Shown here: in pieces, positions 40,560 through 53,199 of the stretch
Layout: the number at the start of each line of letters is the position of its first letter
Numbering within the stretch: position 1 is the stretch's first letter
Assembly: GCA_920105625.2 (NCBI GenBank)
Contig: OV050032.1
Span: 71,839,879 to 71,903,878, forward strand
DNA: 64,000 bases
Reading direction: 5' to 3'
From: Clusia tigrina
Taxonomy: Eukaryota > Arthropoda > Insecta > Diptera > Clusiidae
The notes under the pieces: generated by a model
Seen by the model: the letters and a program-made list of their open reading frames with translations, nothing else
Told to the model about the DNA's origin: nothing
Databases searched by the model: none
Program-made: the position numbers and the translations under genes

Positions 40560-43500
40560 CAGTTGAAGTTCTATCAGTGTTTAATTTTGGACTCAAGTGT
40601 AGCATAGCTTTGAGCGATAGCTTAAATTGACAAGAGGCTCGAGTACTTTATTGCTACAAAATTTCAAGGTTTTATGACGGTCCAGTAAAAAGTTACAAGC
40701 ATTTGTATGTTGCAAACTTTGATAGGTGTAGGACGTACCGTATAGAAGTTAGGGCCATTTCATGTTTTATCAGTGTTTCATTTGGGACTCAAGGGTAGCA
40801 TAGCTTTGAGCGATAGCTTAAATTGACAAGAGGCTCGAGTACTTTATTGTTACAAAATTTCAAGGTTTTATGACGCTCCAGTAAAAAGTTACAAGCATTT
40901 GTATGTTTGCAAACTTTGATAGGTGCAGGACGTACCGTATAGAAGTTAGCGCCATTTTTTAGTTTTATCAGTGTTTGATTTGGGACTCAAGGATAGCATA
41001 GCTTTGAGCGATAGCTTAAATTGACAAGAGGCTCGAGTACTTTATTGTTACAAAATTTCAAGGTTTTATGACGCTCCAGTAAAAAGTTACAAGCATTTGT
41101 ATGTTGCAAACATTGATAGGTGTAGGACGTACCGTATAGAAGTTAGGGCCATTTGAAGTTTTATCAGTGTTTGATTTGGGACTCAAGGGTAGCATAGCTT
41201 TAAGTGATAGCTTAAATTGACAAGAGGCTCGAGTACTTTATTGTTACAAAATTTCAAGGTTTTATGACGCTCCAGTAAAAAGTTACAAGCATTTGTATGT
41301 TACAAACTTTGGTAATTGTAGGACGTACCGTATAGAAGTTAGCGCCATTTTTTAGTTTTATCAGTGTTTGATTTGGGACTCAAGGATAGCATAGCTTTGA
41401 GCGATAGCTTAAATTGACAAGAGGCTCGAGTTCTTTATTGTTACAAAATTTCAAGGTTTTATGACGCTCCAGTAAAAAGTTACAAGCATTTGTATGTTGC
41501 AAACTTTGATAGGTGTAGGACGTACCGTATAGAAGTTAGGGCCATTTGAAGTTTTATCAGTGTTTAATTTTGGACTCAAGTGTAGCATAGCTTTGAGCGA
41601 TAGCTTAAATTGACAAGAGGCTCGAGTACTTTATTGCTACAAAATTTCAAGGTTTTATGACGGTCCAGTAAAAAGTTACAAGCATTTGTATGTTGCAAAC
41701 TTTGATAGGTGTAGGACGTACCGTATAGAAGTTAGGGCCATTTCATGTTTTATCAGTGTTTCATTTGGGACTCAAGGGTAGCATAGCTTTGAGCGATAGC
41801 TTAAATTGACAAGAGGCTCGAGTACTTTATTGTTACAAAATTTCAAGGTTTTATGACGCTCCAGTAAAAAGTTACAAGCATTTGTATGTTTGCAAACTTT
41901 GATAGGTGCAGGACGTACCGTATAGAAGTTAGCGCCATTTTTTAGTTTTATCAGTGTTTGATTTGGGACTCAAGGATAGCATAGCTTTGAGCGATAGCTT
42001 AAATTGACAAGAGGCTCGAGTACTTTATTGTTACAAAATTTCAAGGTTTTATGACGCTCCAGTAAAAAGTTACAAGCATTTGTATGTTGCAAACTTTGAT
42101 AGGTGTAGGACGTACCGTATAGAAGTTAGGGCCATTTGAAGTTTTATCAGTGTTTGATTTGGGACTCAAGGGTAGCATAGCTTTAAGTGATAGCTTAAAT
42201 TGACAAGAGGCTCGAGTACTTTATTGTTACAAAATTTCAAGGTTTTATGACGCTCCAGTAAAAAGTTACAAGCATTTGTATGTTGCAAACTTTGAGAGGT
42301 GTAGGACGTACCGTATAGAAGTTAGGGCCATTTGAAGTTTTATCAGTGTTTAATTTTGGACTCAAGTGTAGCATAGCTTTGAGCGATAGCTTAAATTGAC
42401 AAGAGGCTCGAGTACTTTATTGCTACAAAATTTCAAGGTTTTATGACGGTCCAGTAAAAAGTTACAAGCATTTGTATGTTGCAAACTTTGATAGGTGTAG
42501 GACGTACCGTATAGAAGTTAGGGCCATTTCATGTTTTATCAGTGTTTCATTTGGGACTCAAGGGTAGCATAGCTTTGAGCGATAGCTTAAATTGACAAGA
42601 GGCTCGAGTACTTTATTGTTACAAAATTTCAAGGTTTTATGACGCTCCAGTAAAAAGTTACAAGCATTTGTATGTTTGCAAACTTTGATAGGTGCAGGAC
42701 GTACCGTATAGAAGTTAGCGCCATTTTTTAGTTTTATCAGTGTTTGATTTGGGACTCAAGGATAGCATAGCTTTGAGCGATAGCTTAAATTGACAAGAGG
42801 CTCGAGTTCTTTATTGTTACAAAATTTCAAGGTTTTATGACGCTCCAGTAAAAAGTTACAAGCATTTGTATGTTGCAAACATTGATAGGTGTAGGACGTA
42901 CCGTATAGAAGTTAGGGCCATTTGAAGTTTTATCAGTGTTTGATTTGGGACTCAAGGGTAGCATAGCTTTAAGTGATAGCTTAAATTGACAAGAGGCTCG
43001 AGTACTTTATTGTTACAAAATTTCAAGGTTTTATGACGCTCCAGTAAAAAGTTACAAGCATTTGTATATTACAAACTTTGGTAATTGTAGGACGTACCGT
43101 ATAGAAGTTAGCGCCATTTTTTAGTTTTATCAGTGTTTGATTTGGGACTCAAGGATAGCATAGCTTTGAGCGATAGCTTAAATTGACAAGAGGCTCGAGT
43201 TCTTTATTGTTACAAAATTTCAAGGTTTTATGACGCTCCAGTAAAAAGTTACAAGCATTTGTATGTTGCAAACTTTGATAGGTGTAGGACGTACCGTATA
43301 GAAGTTAGGGCCATTTGAAGTTTTATCAGTGTTTAATTTTGGACTCAAGTGTAGCATAGCTTTGAGCGATAGCTTAAATTGACAAGAGGCTCGAGTACTT
43401 TATTGCTACAAAATTTCAAGGTTTTATGACGCTCCAGTAAAAAGTTACAAGCATTTGTATGTTGCAAACTTTGATAGGTGTAGGACGTACCGTATAGAAG

Positions 43501-45650
43501 TTAGGGCCATTTCATGTTTTATCAGTGTTTCATTTGGGACTCAAGGGTAGCATAGCTTTGAGCGATAGCTTAAATTGACAAGAGGCTCGAGTACTTTATT
43601 GTTACAAAATTTCAAGGTTTTATGACGCTCCAGTAAAAAGTTACAAGCATTTGTATGTTTGCAAACTTTGATAGGTGCAGGACGTACCGTATAGAAGTTA
43701 GCGCCATTTTTTAGTTTTATCAGTGTTTGATTTGGGACTCAAGGATAGCATAGCTTTGAGCGATAGCTTAAATTGACAAGAGGCTCGAGTACTTTATTGT
43801 TACAAAATTTCAAGGTTTTATGACGCTCCAGTAAAAAGTTACAAGCATTTGTATGTTGCAAACTTTGATAGGTGTAGGACGTACCGTATAGAAGTTAGGG
43901 CCATTTGAAGTTTTATCAGTGTTTGATTTGGGACTCAAGGGTAGCATAGCTTTGAGTGATAGCTTAAATTGACAAGAGGCTCGAGTACTTTATTGTTACA
44001 AAATTTCAAGGTTTTATGACGCTCCAGTAAAAAGTTACAAGCATTTGTATGTTGCAAACTTTGAGAGGTGTAGGACGTACCGTATAGAAGTTAGGGCCAT
44101 TTGAAGTTTTATCAGTGTTTAATTTTGGACTCAAGTGTAGCATAGCTTTGAGCGATAGCTTAAATTGACAAGAGGCTCGAGTACTTTATTGCTACAAAAT
44201 TTCAAGGTTTTATGACGGTCCAGTAAAAAGTTACAAGCATTTGTATGTTGCAAACTTTGATAGGTGTAGGACGTACCGTATAGAAGTTAGGGCCATTTCA
44301 TGTTTTATCAGTGTTTCATTTGGGACTCAAGGGTAGCATAGCTTTGAGCGATAGCTTAAATTGACAAGAGGCTCGAGTACTTTATTGTTACAAAATTTCA
44401 AGGTTTTATGACGCTCCAGTAAAAAGTTACAAGCATTTGTATGTTTGCAAACTTTGATAGGTGCAGGACGTACCGTATAGAAGTTAGCGCCATTTTTTAG
44501 TTTTATCAGTGTTTGATTTGGGACTCAAGGATAGCATAGCTTTGAGCGATAGCTTAAATTGACAAGAGGCTCGAGTACTTTATTGTTACAAAATTTCAAG
44601 GTTTTATGACGCTCCAGTAAAAAGTTACAAGCATTTGTATGTTGCAAACATTGATAGGTGTAGGACGTACCGTATAGAAGTTAGGGCCATTTGAAGTTTT
44701 ATCAGTGTTTGATTTGGGACTCAAGGGTAGCATAGCTTTAAGTGATAGCTTAAATTAAAAAGAGGCTCGAGTACTTTATTGTTACAAAATTTCAAGGTTT
44801 TATGACGCTCCAGTAAAAAGTTACAAGCATTTGTATGTTACAAACTTTGGTAATTGTAGGACGTACCGTATAGAAGTTAGCGCCATTTTTTAGTTTTATC
44901 AGTGTTTGATTTGGGACTCAAGGATAGCATAGCTTTGAGCGATAGCTTAAATTGACAAGAGGCTCGAGTTCTTTATTGTTACAAAATTTCAAGGTTTTAT
45001 GACGCTCCAGTAAAAAGTTACAAGCATTTGTATGTTGCAAACTTTGATAGGTGTAGGACGTACCGTATAGAAGTTAGGGCCATTTGAAGTTTTATCAGTG
45101 TTTAATTTTGGACTCAAGTGTAGCATAGCTTTGAGCGATAGCTTAAATTGACAAGAGGCTCGAGTACTTTATTGCTACAAAATTTCAAGGTTTTATGACG
45201 GTCCAGTAAAAAGTTACAAGCATTTGTATGTTGCAAACTTTGATAGGTGTAGGACGTACCGTATAGAAGTTAGGGCCATTTCATGTTTTATCAGTGTTTC
45301 ATTTGGGACTCAAGGGTAGCATAGCTTTGAGCGATAGCTTAAATTGACAAGAGGCTCGAGTACTTTATTGTTACAAAATTTCAAGGTTTTATGACGCTCC
45401 AGTAAAAAGTTACAAGCATTTGTATGTTTGCAAACTTTGATAGGTGCAGGACGTACCGTATAGAAGTTAGCGCCATTTTTTAGTTTTATCAGTGTTTGAT
45501 TTGGGACTCAAGGATAGCATAGCTTTGAGCGATAGCTTAAATTGACAAGAGGCTCGAGTACTTTATTGTTACAAAATTTCAAGGTTTTATGACGCTCCAG
45601 TAAAAAGTTACAAGCATTTGTATGTTGCAAACATTGATAGGTGTAGGACG
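40560..45650 (+). repeat. 9-monomer HOR, 1769 bp, about 2.9 copies
   Basis: Monomers beginning AGCGCCATTTTTTAG recur in a fixed pattern at 40948, 41341, 41931, then 42717, 43110, 43700, then 44486, 44879, 45469. The steps are 393, 590 and 786, and the total is 1769 in each cycle. 1769 equals nine 196-bp monomers plus 5 bp; the extra T of TGTTTGC is one recurring insertion I identified. Other members (AATTTTGGACTCAAGTG, CATTTCATGTTTTATC, GCTTTAAGTGATAGC) keep their place in each cycle. The pattern breaks near 45650, where TACCGTAGAGAAG appears. Confidence 0.92.
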
Positions 45651-47100
45651 TACCGTAGAGAAGTTAGGGCCATTTGATATATTATCAGTGTTTCATTTGG
45701 GACTCAAGGTTAGCATAGCTTTGAACGATAGCTTAAATTGACAAGAGGCTCGAATACTATATTGTTACAAAATTTCAAGGTTTTATGACGCTCCAGTAAA
45801 AAGTTACAAGCATTTGTATGTTGAAAACTTTGATAGGTGTAGGACGTACCGTATAGAAGTTAAGGCGATTTGAAGTTCTATCAGTGTTTAATTTGGGACT
45901 CAAGGGTAGCATAGCTTTGAGCTACAGCTTAAATTGACAAGAGGCTCGAGTACTTTATTGTTACAAAATTTCAAGGTTTTATGACGCTCCAGTAAAAAGT
46001 TACAAGCTTTTGTATGTTGAAAACTTTGATGGGTGTAGGACGCACCGTATAGAAGTTAGGGCCAGTTGAAGTTCTATCAGTGTTTAATTTGGGACTCAAG
46101 GGTAGCATAGCTTTGAGCTACAGCTTAAATTGACAAGAGGCTCGAGTACTTTATTGTTACAAAATTTCAAGGTTTTATGACGCTCCAGTAAAAAGTTACA
46201 AGTATTTGTATGTTGAAAACTTTGATGGGTGTAGGACGCACCGTATAGAAGTTAGGGCCAGTTGAAGTTCTATCAGTGTTTAATTTGGGACTCAAGGGTA
46301 GCATAGCTTTGAGCTACAGCTTAAATTTTCAAGAGGCTCGAGTACTTTATTGTTACAAAATTTCAAGGTTTTATGACGGTCCAGTAAAAAGTTACAAGCC
46401 ATTTGATGTTTTATCAGTGTTTCATTTGGGACTCAAGGGTAGCATAGCTTTGAGCGATAACTTAAATTGACAAGAGGCTCGAGTACTTTATTGTTACAAA
46501 ATTTCAAGGTTTTATGACGCTCCAGTAAAAAGTTACAAGCATTTGTATGTTGCAAACTTTGATAGGTATAGGACGTACCGTATAGAAGTTAGGGCCATTT
46601 GATGTTTTATCAGTGTTTCATTTGGGACGCAAGGGTAGCATAGCTTTGAGCGATAGCTTAAATTGACAAGAGGCTCGAGTACTTTATTGTTACAAAATTT
46701 CAAGGTTTTATGACGCTCCAGTAAAAAGTTACAAGCATTTGTATGTTGCAAACTTTGAGAGGTGTAGGACGTACCGTATAGAAGTTAGGGCCATTTGAAG
46801 TTTTATCAGTGTTTGATTTGGGACTCAAGGGTAGCATAGCTTTGAGTGATAGCTTAAATTGACAAGAGGCTCGAGTACTTTATTGTTACAAAATTTCAAG
46901 GTTTTATGACGGTCCAGTAAAAAGTTACAAGCATTTGTATGTTGCAAACTTTGATAGGTGTAGGACGTACCGTATAGAAGTTAGGGCCATTTCATGTTTT
47001 ATCAGTGTTTCATTTGGGACTCAAGGGTAGCATAGCTTTGAGCGATAGCTTAAATTGACAAGAGGCTCGAGTACTTTATTGTTACAAAATTTCAAGGTTT
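45651..47100 (+). repeat. Transition block of mixed monomers
   Basis: This stretch combines monomers from domain III (GAGCTACAGC near 45918, 46107 and 46309, plus the truncated unit at 46340) with domain IV types. Two adjacent monomers near 46010 and 46206 share TTTGATGGGTGTAGGACG, a local duplication at 196 bp. No other sequence type was seen. Confidence 0.7.
46340..46480 (+). repeat. Truncated 141-bp monomer, distant copy
   Basis: The same deletion junction lies at 46394, more than 11 kb from the other four copies, again preceded by GAGCTACAGC. The flank differs (AAATTTTCAAGAGG in place of AAATTGACAAGAGG at about 46324). This copy moved with its flanking variants into a different domain. 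Confidence 0.92.
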
Positions 47101-49930
47101 TATGACGCTCCAGTAAAAAGTTACAAGCATTTGTATGTTTGCAAACTTTGATAGGTGCAGGACGTACCGTATAGAAGTTAGCGCCATTTTTTAGTTTTAT
47201 CAGTGTTTGATTTGGGACTCAAGGATAGCATAGCTTTGAGCGATAGCTTAAATTGACAAGAGGCTCGAGTACTTTATTGTTACAAAATTTCAAGGTTTTA
47301 TGACGCTCCAGTAAAAAGTTACAAGCATTTGTATGTTGCAAACATTGATAGGTGTAGGACGTACCGTAGAGAAGTTAGGGCCATTTGATATTTTATCAGT
47401 GTTTCATTTGGGACTCAAGGTTAGCATAGCTTTGAACGATAGCTTAAATTGACAAGAGGCTCGAGTACTATATTGTTACAAAATTTCAAGGTTTTATGAC
47501 GCTCCAGTAAAAAGTTACAAGCATTTGTATGTTGAAATCTTTGATAGGTGTAGGACGTACCGTATAGAAGTTAAGGCGATTTGAAGTCTTATCAGTGTTT
47601 GATTTGGGACTCAAGGGTAGCATAGCTTTGAGCGATAGCTTAAATTGACAACAGGCTCGAGTACTTTATTGTTACAAAATTTCAAGGTTTAATGACGCTC
47701 CAGTAAAAAGTTACAAGCATTTGTATGTTGCAAACTTTGATAGGTGTAGGACGTACCGTATATAAGTTAGGGCCATTTGATGTTTTATCAGTGTTTCATT
47801 TGGGACTCAAGGGTAGCATAGCTTTGAGTGATAGCTTAAATTGACAAGAGGCTCGAGTACTTTATTGTTACAAAATTTCAAGGTTTTATGACGCTCCAGT
47901 AAAAAGTTACAAGCATTTGTATGTTGCAAACTTTGAGAGGTGTAGGACGTACCGTATAGAAGTTAGGGCCATTTGAAGTTTTATCAGTGTTTGATTTGGG
48001 ACTCAAGGGTAGCATAGCTTTGAGTGATAGCTTAAATTGACAAGAGGCTCGAGTACTTTATTGTTACAAAATTTCAAGGTTTTATGACGGTCCAGTAAAA
48101 AGTTACAAGCATTTGTATGTTGCAAACTTTGAGAGGTGTAGGACGTACCGTATAGAAGTTAGGGCCATTTGAAGTTTTATCAGTGTTTGATTTGGGACTC
48201 AAGGGTAGCATAGCTTTGAGTGATAGCTTAAATTGACAAGAGGCTCGAGTACTTTATTGTTACAAAATTTCAAGGTTTTATGACGCTCCAGTAAAAAGTT
48301 ACAAGCATTTGTATGTTTGCAAACTTTGATAGGTGCAGGACGTACCGTATAGAAGTTAGCGCCATTTTTTAGTTTTATCAGTGTTTGATTTGGGACTCAA
48401 GGATAGCATAGCTTTGAGCGATAGCTTAAATTGACAAGAGGCTCGAGTACTTTATTGTTACAAAATTTCAAGGTTTTATGACGCTCCAGTAAAAAGTTAC
48501 AAGCATTTGTATGTTGCAAACATTGATAGGTGTAGGACGTACCGTAGAGAAGTTAGGGCCATTTGATATTTTATCAGTGTTTCATTTGGGACTCAAGGTT
48601 AGCATAGCTTTGAACGATAGCTTAAATTGACAAGAGGCTCGAGTACTATATTGTTACAAAATTTCAAGGTTTTATGACGCTCCAGTAAAAAGTTACAAGC
48701 ATTTGTATGTTGAAAACTTTGATAGGTGTAGGACGTACCGTATAGAAGTTAAGGCGATTTGAAGTCTTATCAGTGTTTGATTTGGGACTCAAGGGTAGCA
48801 TAGCTTTGAGCGATAGCTTAAATTGACAACAGGCTCGAGTACTTTATTGTTACAAAATTTCAAGGTTTAATGACGCTCCAGTAAAAAGTTACAAGCATTT
48901 GTATGTTGCAAACTTTGATAGGTGTAGGACGTACCGTATAGAAGTTAGGGCCATTTCATGTTTTATCAGTGTTTCATTTGGGACTCAAGGGTAGCATAGC
49001 TTTGAGCGATAGCTTAAATTGACAAGAGGCTCGAGTACTTTATTGTTACAAAATTTCAAGGTTTTATGACGCTCCAGTAAAAAGTTACAAGCATTTGTAT
49101 GTTGCAAACTTTGATAGGTGTAGGACGTACCGTATAGAAGTTAGGGCCATTTCATGTTTTATCTGTGTTTCATTTGGGACTCAAGGGTAGCATAGCTTTG
49201 AGCGATAGCTTAAATTGACAAGAGGCTCGAGTACTTTATTGTTACAAAATTTCAAGGTTTTATGACGGTCCAGTAAAAAGTTACAAGCATTTGTATGTTG
49301 CAAACTTTGATAGGTGTAGGACGTACCGTATAGAAGTTAGGGCCATTTGAAGTTTTATCAGTGTTTGATTTGGGACTCAAGGGTAGCATAGCTTTAAGTG
49401 ATAGCTTAAATTGACAAGAGGCTCGAGTACTTTATTGTTACAAAATTTCAAGGTTTTATGACGCTCCAGTAAAAAATTACAAGCATTTGTATGTTACAAA
49501 CTTTGGTAATTGTAGGACGTACCGTATAGAAGTTAGCGCCATTTTTTAGTTTTATCAGTGTTTGATTTGGGACTCAAGGATAGCATAGCTTTGAGCGATA
49601 GCTTAAATTGACAAGAGGCTCGAGTACTTTATTGTTACAAAATTTCAAGGTTTTATGACGCTCCAGTAAAAAGTTACAAGCATTTGTATGTTGCAAACAT
49701 TGATAGGTGTAGGACGTACCGTAGAGAAGTTAGGGCCATTTGATATTTTATCAGTGTTTCATTTGGGACTCAAGGTTAGCATAGCTTTGAACGATAGCTT
49801 AAATTGACAAGAGGCTCGAGTACTATATTGTTACAAAATTTCAAGGTTTTATGACGCTCCAGTAAAAAGTTACAAGCATTTCTATGTTGAAAACTTTGAT
49901 AGGTGTAGGACGTACCGTATAGAAGTTAAG
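47100..49930 (+). repeat. 6-monomer HOR, about 1177 bp, partial copies
   Basis: GCGCCATTTTTTAG lies at 47181, 48359 and 49536, with steps of 1178 and 1177 (six monomers plus one or two bases). Each is followed by the same series: AACATTGATAGG, CGTAGAGAAGTTAGG, GATATTTTATC with CAAGGTTAGC, and TTAAGGCGATTTGAAG. The second half of each unit is less well kept (TATATAAGTTAGG near 47761 against TATAGAAGTTAGG near 48940), so only about half the unit is strictly periodic. Confidence 0.8.
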
Positions 49931-50899
49931 GCGATTTGAAGTTCTATCAGTGTTTAATTTGGGACTCAAGGGTAGCATAGCTTTGAGCTACAGCTTAAAT
50001 TGACAAGAGGCTCGAGTACTTTATTGTTACAAAATTTCAAGGTTTTATGACGCTCCAGTAAAAAGTTACAAGTATTTGTATGTTGAAAACTTTGATGGGT
50101 GTAGGACGCACCGTATAGAAGTTAGGGCCAGTTGAAGTTCTATCAGTGTTTAATTTGGGACTCAAGGGTAGCATAGCTGTGAGCTACAGCTTAAATTGAC
50201 AAGAGGCTCGAGTACTTTATTGTTACAAAATTTCAAGGTTTTATGACGCTCCAGTAAAAAGTTACAAGTATTTGTATGTTGAAAACTTTGATGGGTGTAG
50301 GACGCACCGTATAGAAGTTAGGGCCAGTTGAAGTTCTATCAGTGTTTAATTTGGGACTCAAGGGTAGCATAGCTTTGAGCGATAGCTTAAATTGACAAGA
50401 GGCTCGAGTACTTTATTGTTACAAAATTTCAAGTTTTTATGACGCTCCAGTAAAAAGTTACAAGCATTTGTATGTTTGCAAACTTTGATAGGTGCAGGAC
50501 GTACCGTATAGAAGTTAGGGCCATTTGAAGTTTTATCAGTGTTTGATTTGGGACTCAAGGGTAGCATAGCTTTGAGTGATAGCTTAAATTGACAAGAGGC
50601 TCGAGTACTTTATTGTTACAAAATTTCAAGGTTTTATGACGCTCCAGTAAAAAGTTACAAGCATTTGTATGTTGCAAACTTTGATAGGTGTAGGACGTAC
50701 CGTATAGAAGTTAGGGCCATTTGAAGTTTTATCAGTGTTTGATTTGGGACTCAAGGGTAGCATAGCTTTGAGTGATAGCTTAAATTGACAAGAGGCTCGA
50801 GTACTTTATTGTTACAAAATTTCAAGGTTTTATGACGCTCCAGTAAAAAGTTACAAGCATTTGTATGTTGCAAACTTTGATAGGTGTAGGACGTACCGT

Positions 50900-53040
50900 A
50901 TAGAAGTTAGGGCCATTTGAAGTTTTATCAGTGTTTCATTTGGGACTCAAGGGTAGCATAGCTTTGAGCGATAGCTTAAATTGACAAGAGGCTCGAGTAC
51001 TTTATTGTTACAAAATTTCAAGGTTTTATGACGCTCCAGTAAAAAGTTACAAGCATTTGTATGTTTGCAAACTTTGATAGGTGCAGGACGTACCGTATAG
51101 AAGTTAGCGCCATTTTTTAGTTTTATCAGTGTTTGATTTGGGACTCAAGGATAGCATAGCTTTGAGCGATAGCTTAAATTGACAAGAGGCTCGAGTACTT
51201 TATTGTTACAAAATTTCAAGGTTTTATGACGCTCCAGTAAAAAGTTACAAGCATTTGTATGTTGCAAACTTTGATAGGTGTAGGACGTACCGTATAGAAG
51301 TTAGGGCCATTTGAAGTTTTATCAGTGTTTGATTTGGGACTCAAGGGTAGCATAGCTTTGAGTGATAGCTTAAATTGACAAGAGGCTCGAGTACTTTATT
51401 GTTACAAAATTTCAAGGTTTTATGACGCTCCAGTAAAAAGTTACAAGCATTTGTATGTTGCAAACTTTGAGAGGTGTAGGACGTACCGTATAGAAGTTAG
51501 GGCCATTTCATGTTTTATCAGTGTTTCATTTGGGACTCAAGGGTAGCATAGCTTTGAGCGATAGCTTAAATTGACAAGAGGCTCGAGTACTTTATTGTTA
51601 CAAAATTTCAAGGTTTTATGACGCTCCAGTAAAAAGTTACAAGCATTTGTATGTTTGCAAACTTTGATAGGTGCAGGACGTACCGTATAGAAGTTAGCGC
51701 CATTTTTTAGTTTTATCAGTGTTTGATTTGGGACTCAAGGATAGCATAGCTTTGAGCGATAGCTTAAATTGACAAGAGGCTCGAGTACTTTATTGTTACA
51801 AAATTTCAAGGTTTTATGACGCTCCAGTAAAAAGTTACAAGCATTTGTATGTTGCAAACTTTGATAGGTGTAGGACGTACCGTATAGAAGTTAGGGCCAT
51901 TTGAAGTTTTATCAGTGTTTGATTTGGGACTCAAGGGTAGCATAGCTTTGAGTGATAGCTTAAATTGACAAGAGGCTCGAGTACTTTATTGTTACAAAAT
52001 TTCAAGGTTTTATGACGCTCCAGTAAAAAGTTACAAGCATTTGTATGTTGCAAACTTTGAGAGGTGTAGGACGTACCGTATAGAAGTTAGGGCCATTTGA
52101 AGTTTTATCAGTGTTTAATTTTGGACTCAAGTGTAGCATAGCTTTGAGCGATAGCTTAAATTGACAAGAGGCTCGAGTACTTTATTGCTACAAAATTTCA
52201 AGTTTTTATGACGGTCCAGTAAAAAGTTACAAGCATTTGTATGTTGCAAACTTTGATAGGTGTAGGACGTACCGTATAGAAGTTAGGGCCATTTCATGTT
52301 TTATCAGTGTTTCATTTGGGACTCAAGGGTAGCATAGCTTTGAGCGATAGCTTAAATTGACAAGAGGCTCGAGTACTTTATTGTTACAAAATTTCAAGGT
52401 TTTATGACGCTCCAGTAAAAAGTTACAAGCATTTGTATGTTTGCAAACTTTGATAGGTGCAGGACGTACCGTATAGAAGTTAGCGCCATTTTTTAGTTTT
52501 ATCAGTGTTTGATTTGGGACTCAAGGATAGCATAGCTTTGAGCGATAGCTTAAATTGACAAGAGGCTCGAGTACTTTATTGTTACAAAATTTCAAGGTTT
52601 TATGACGCTCCAGTAAAAAGTTACAAGCATTTGTATGTTGCAAACTTTGATAGGTGTAGGACGTACCGTATAGAAGTTAGGGCCATTTGAAGTTTTATCA
52701 GTGTTTGATTTGGGACTCAAGGGTAGCATAGCTTTGAGTGATAGCTTAAATTGACAAGAGGCTCGAGTACTTTATTGTTACAAAATTTCAAGGTTTTATG
52801 ACGCTCCAGTAAAAAGTTACAAGCATTTGTATGTTGCAAACTTTGAGAGGTGTAGGACGTACCGTATAGAAGTTAGGGCCATTTGAAGTTTTATCAGTGT
52901 TTAATTTTGGACTCAAGTGTAGCATAGCTTTGAGCGATAGCTTAAATTGACAAGAGGCTCGAGTACTTTATTGTTACAAAATTTCAAGGTTTTATGACGC
53001 TCCAGTAAAAAGTTACAAGCATTTGTATGTTGCAAGCTTT
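50900..53040 (+). repeat. 3- and 4-monomer repeats (590 and 786 bp)
   Basis: T6-type monomers (GCGCCATTTTTTAG) lie at 51107, 51697 and 52483. The intervening monomers repeat in the same order: TTTGAGTGATAGC, then AACTTTGAGAGGTG, then CATTTCATG or AATTTTGGACTC. These are the same monomer types as the 1769-bp HOR at 40.5-45.6 kb but in shorter combinations, which suggests internal loss or gain of whole monomers from that 9-mer. Confidence 0.75.
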
Positions 53041-53069
53041 GAGTGATAGCTTAAATTGACAAGAGGCTC
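52961..53069 (+). repeat. Truncated 109-bp monomer (87-bp deletion)
   Basis: Successive GAGTAC landmarks are 109 bp apart. The junction TTGCAAGCTTTGAGTG joins TTGCAA of one monomer to GCTTTGAGTG of the next. Both parental sites contain CTTTGA, so a microhomology deletion fits. The junction also creates a HindIII site (AAGCTT). I saw it only once, so it is either young or was not spread. Confidence 0.92.
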
Positions 53070-53199
53070 GAGTACTTTATTGTTACAAAATTTCAAGGTT
53101 TTATGACGCTCCAGTAAAAAGTTACAAGCATTTGTATGTTGCAAACTTTGAGAGGTGTAGGACGTACCGTATAGAAGTTAGGGCCATTTGAAGTTTTAT

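Noticed and set aside
53034..53046. Possible insertion or breakpoint of foreign DNA at TTGCAAGCTTTGAG
   Set aside because: Both sides are normal monomer sequence; it is an 87-bp deletion between two monomers sharing CTTTGA.
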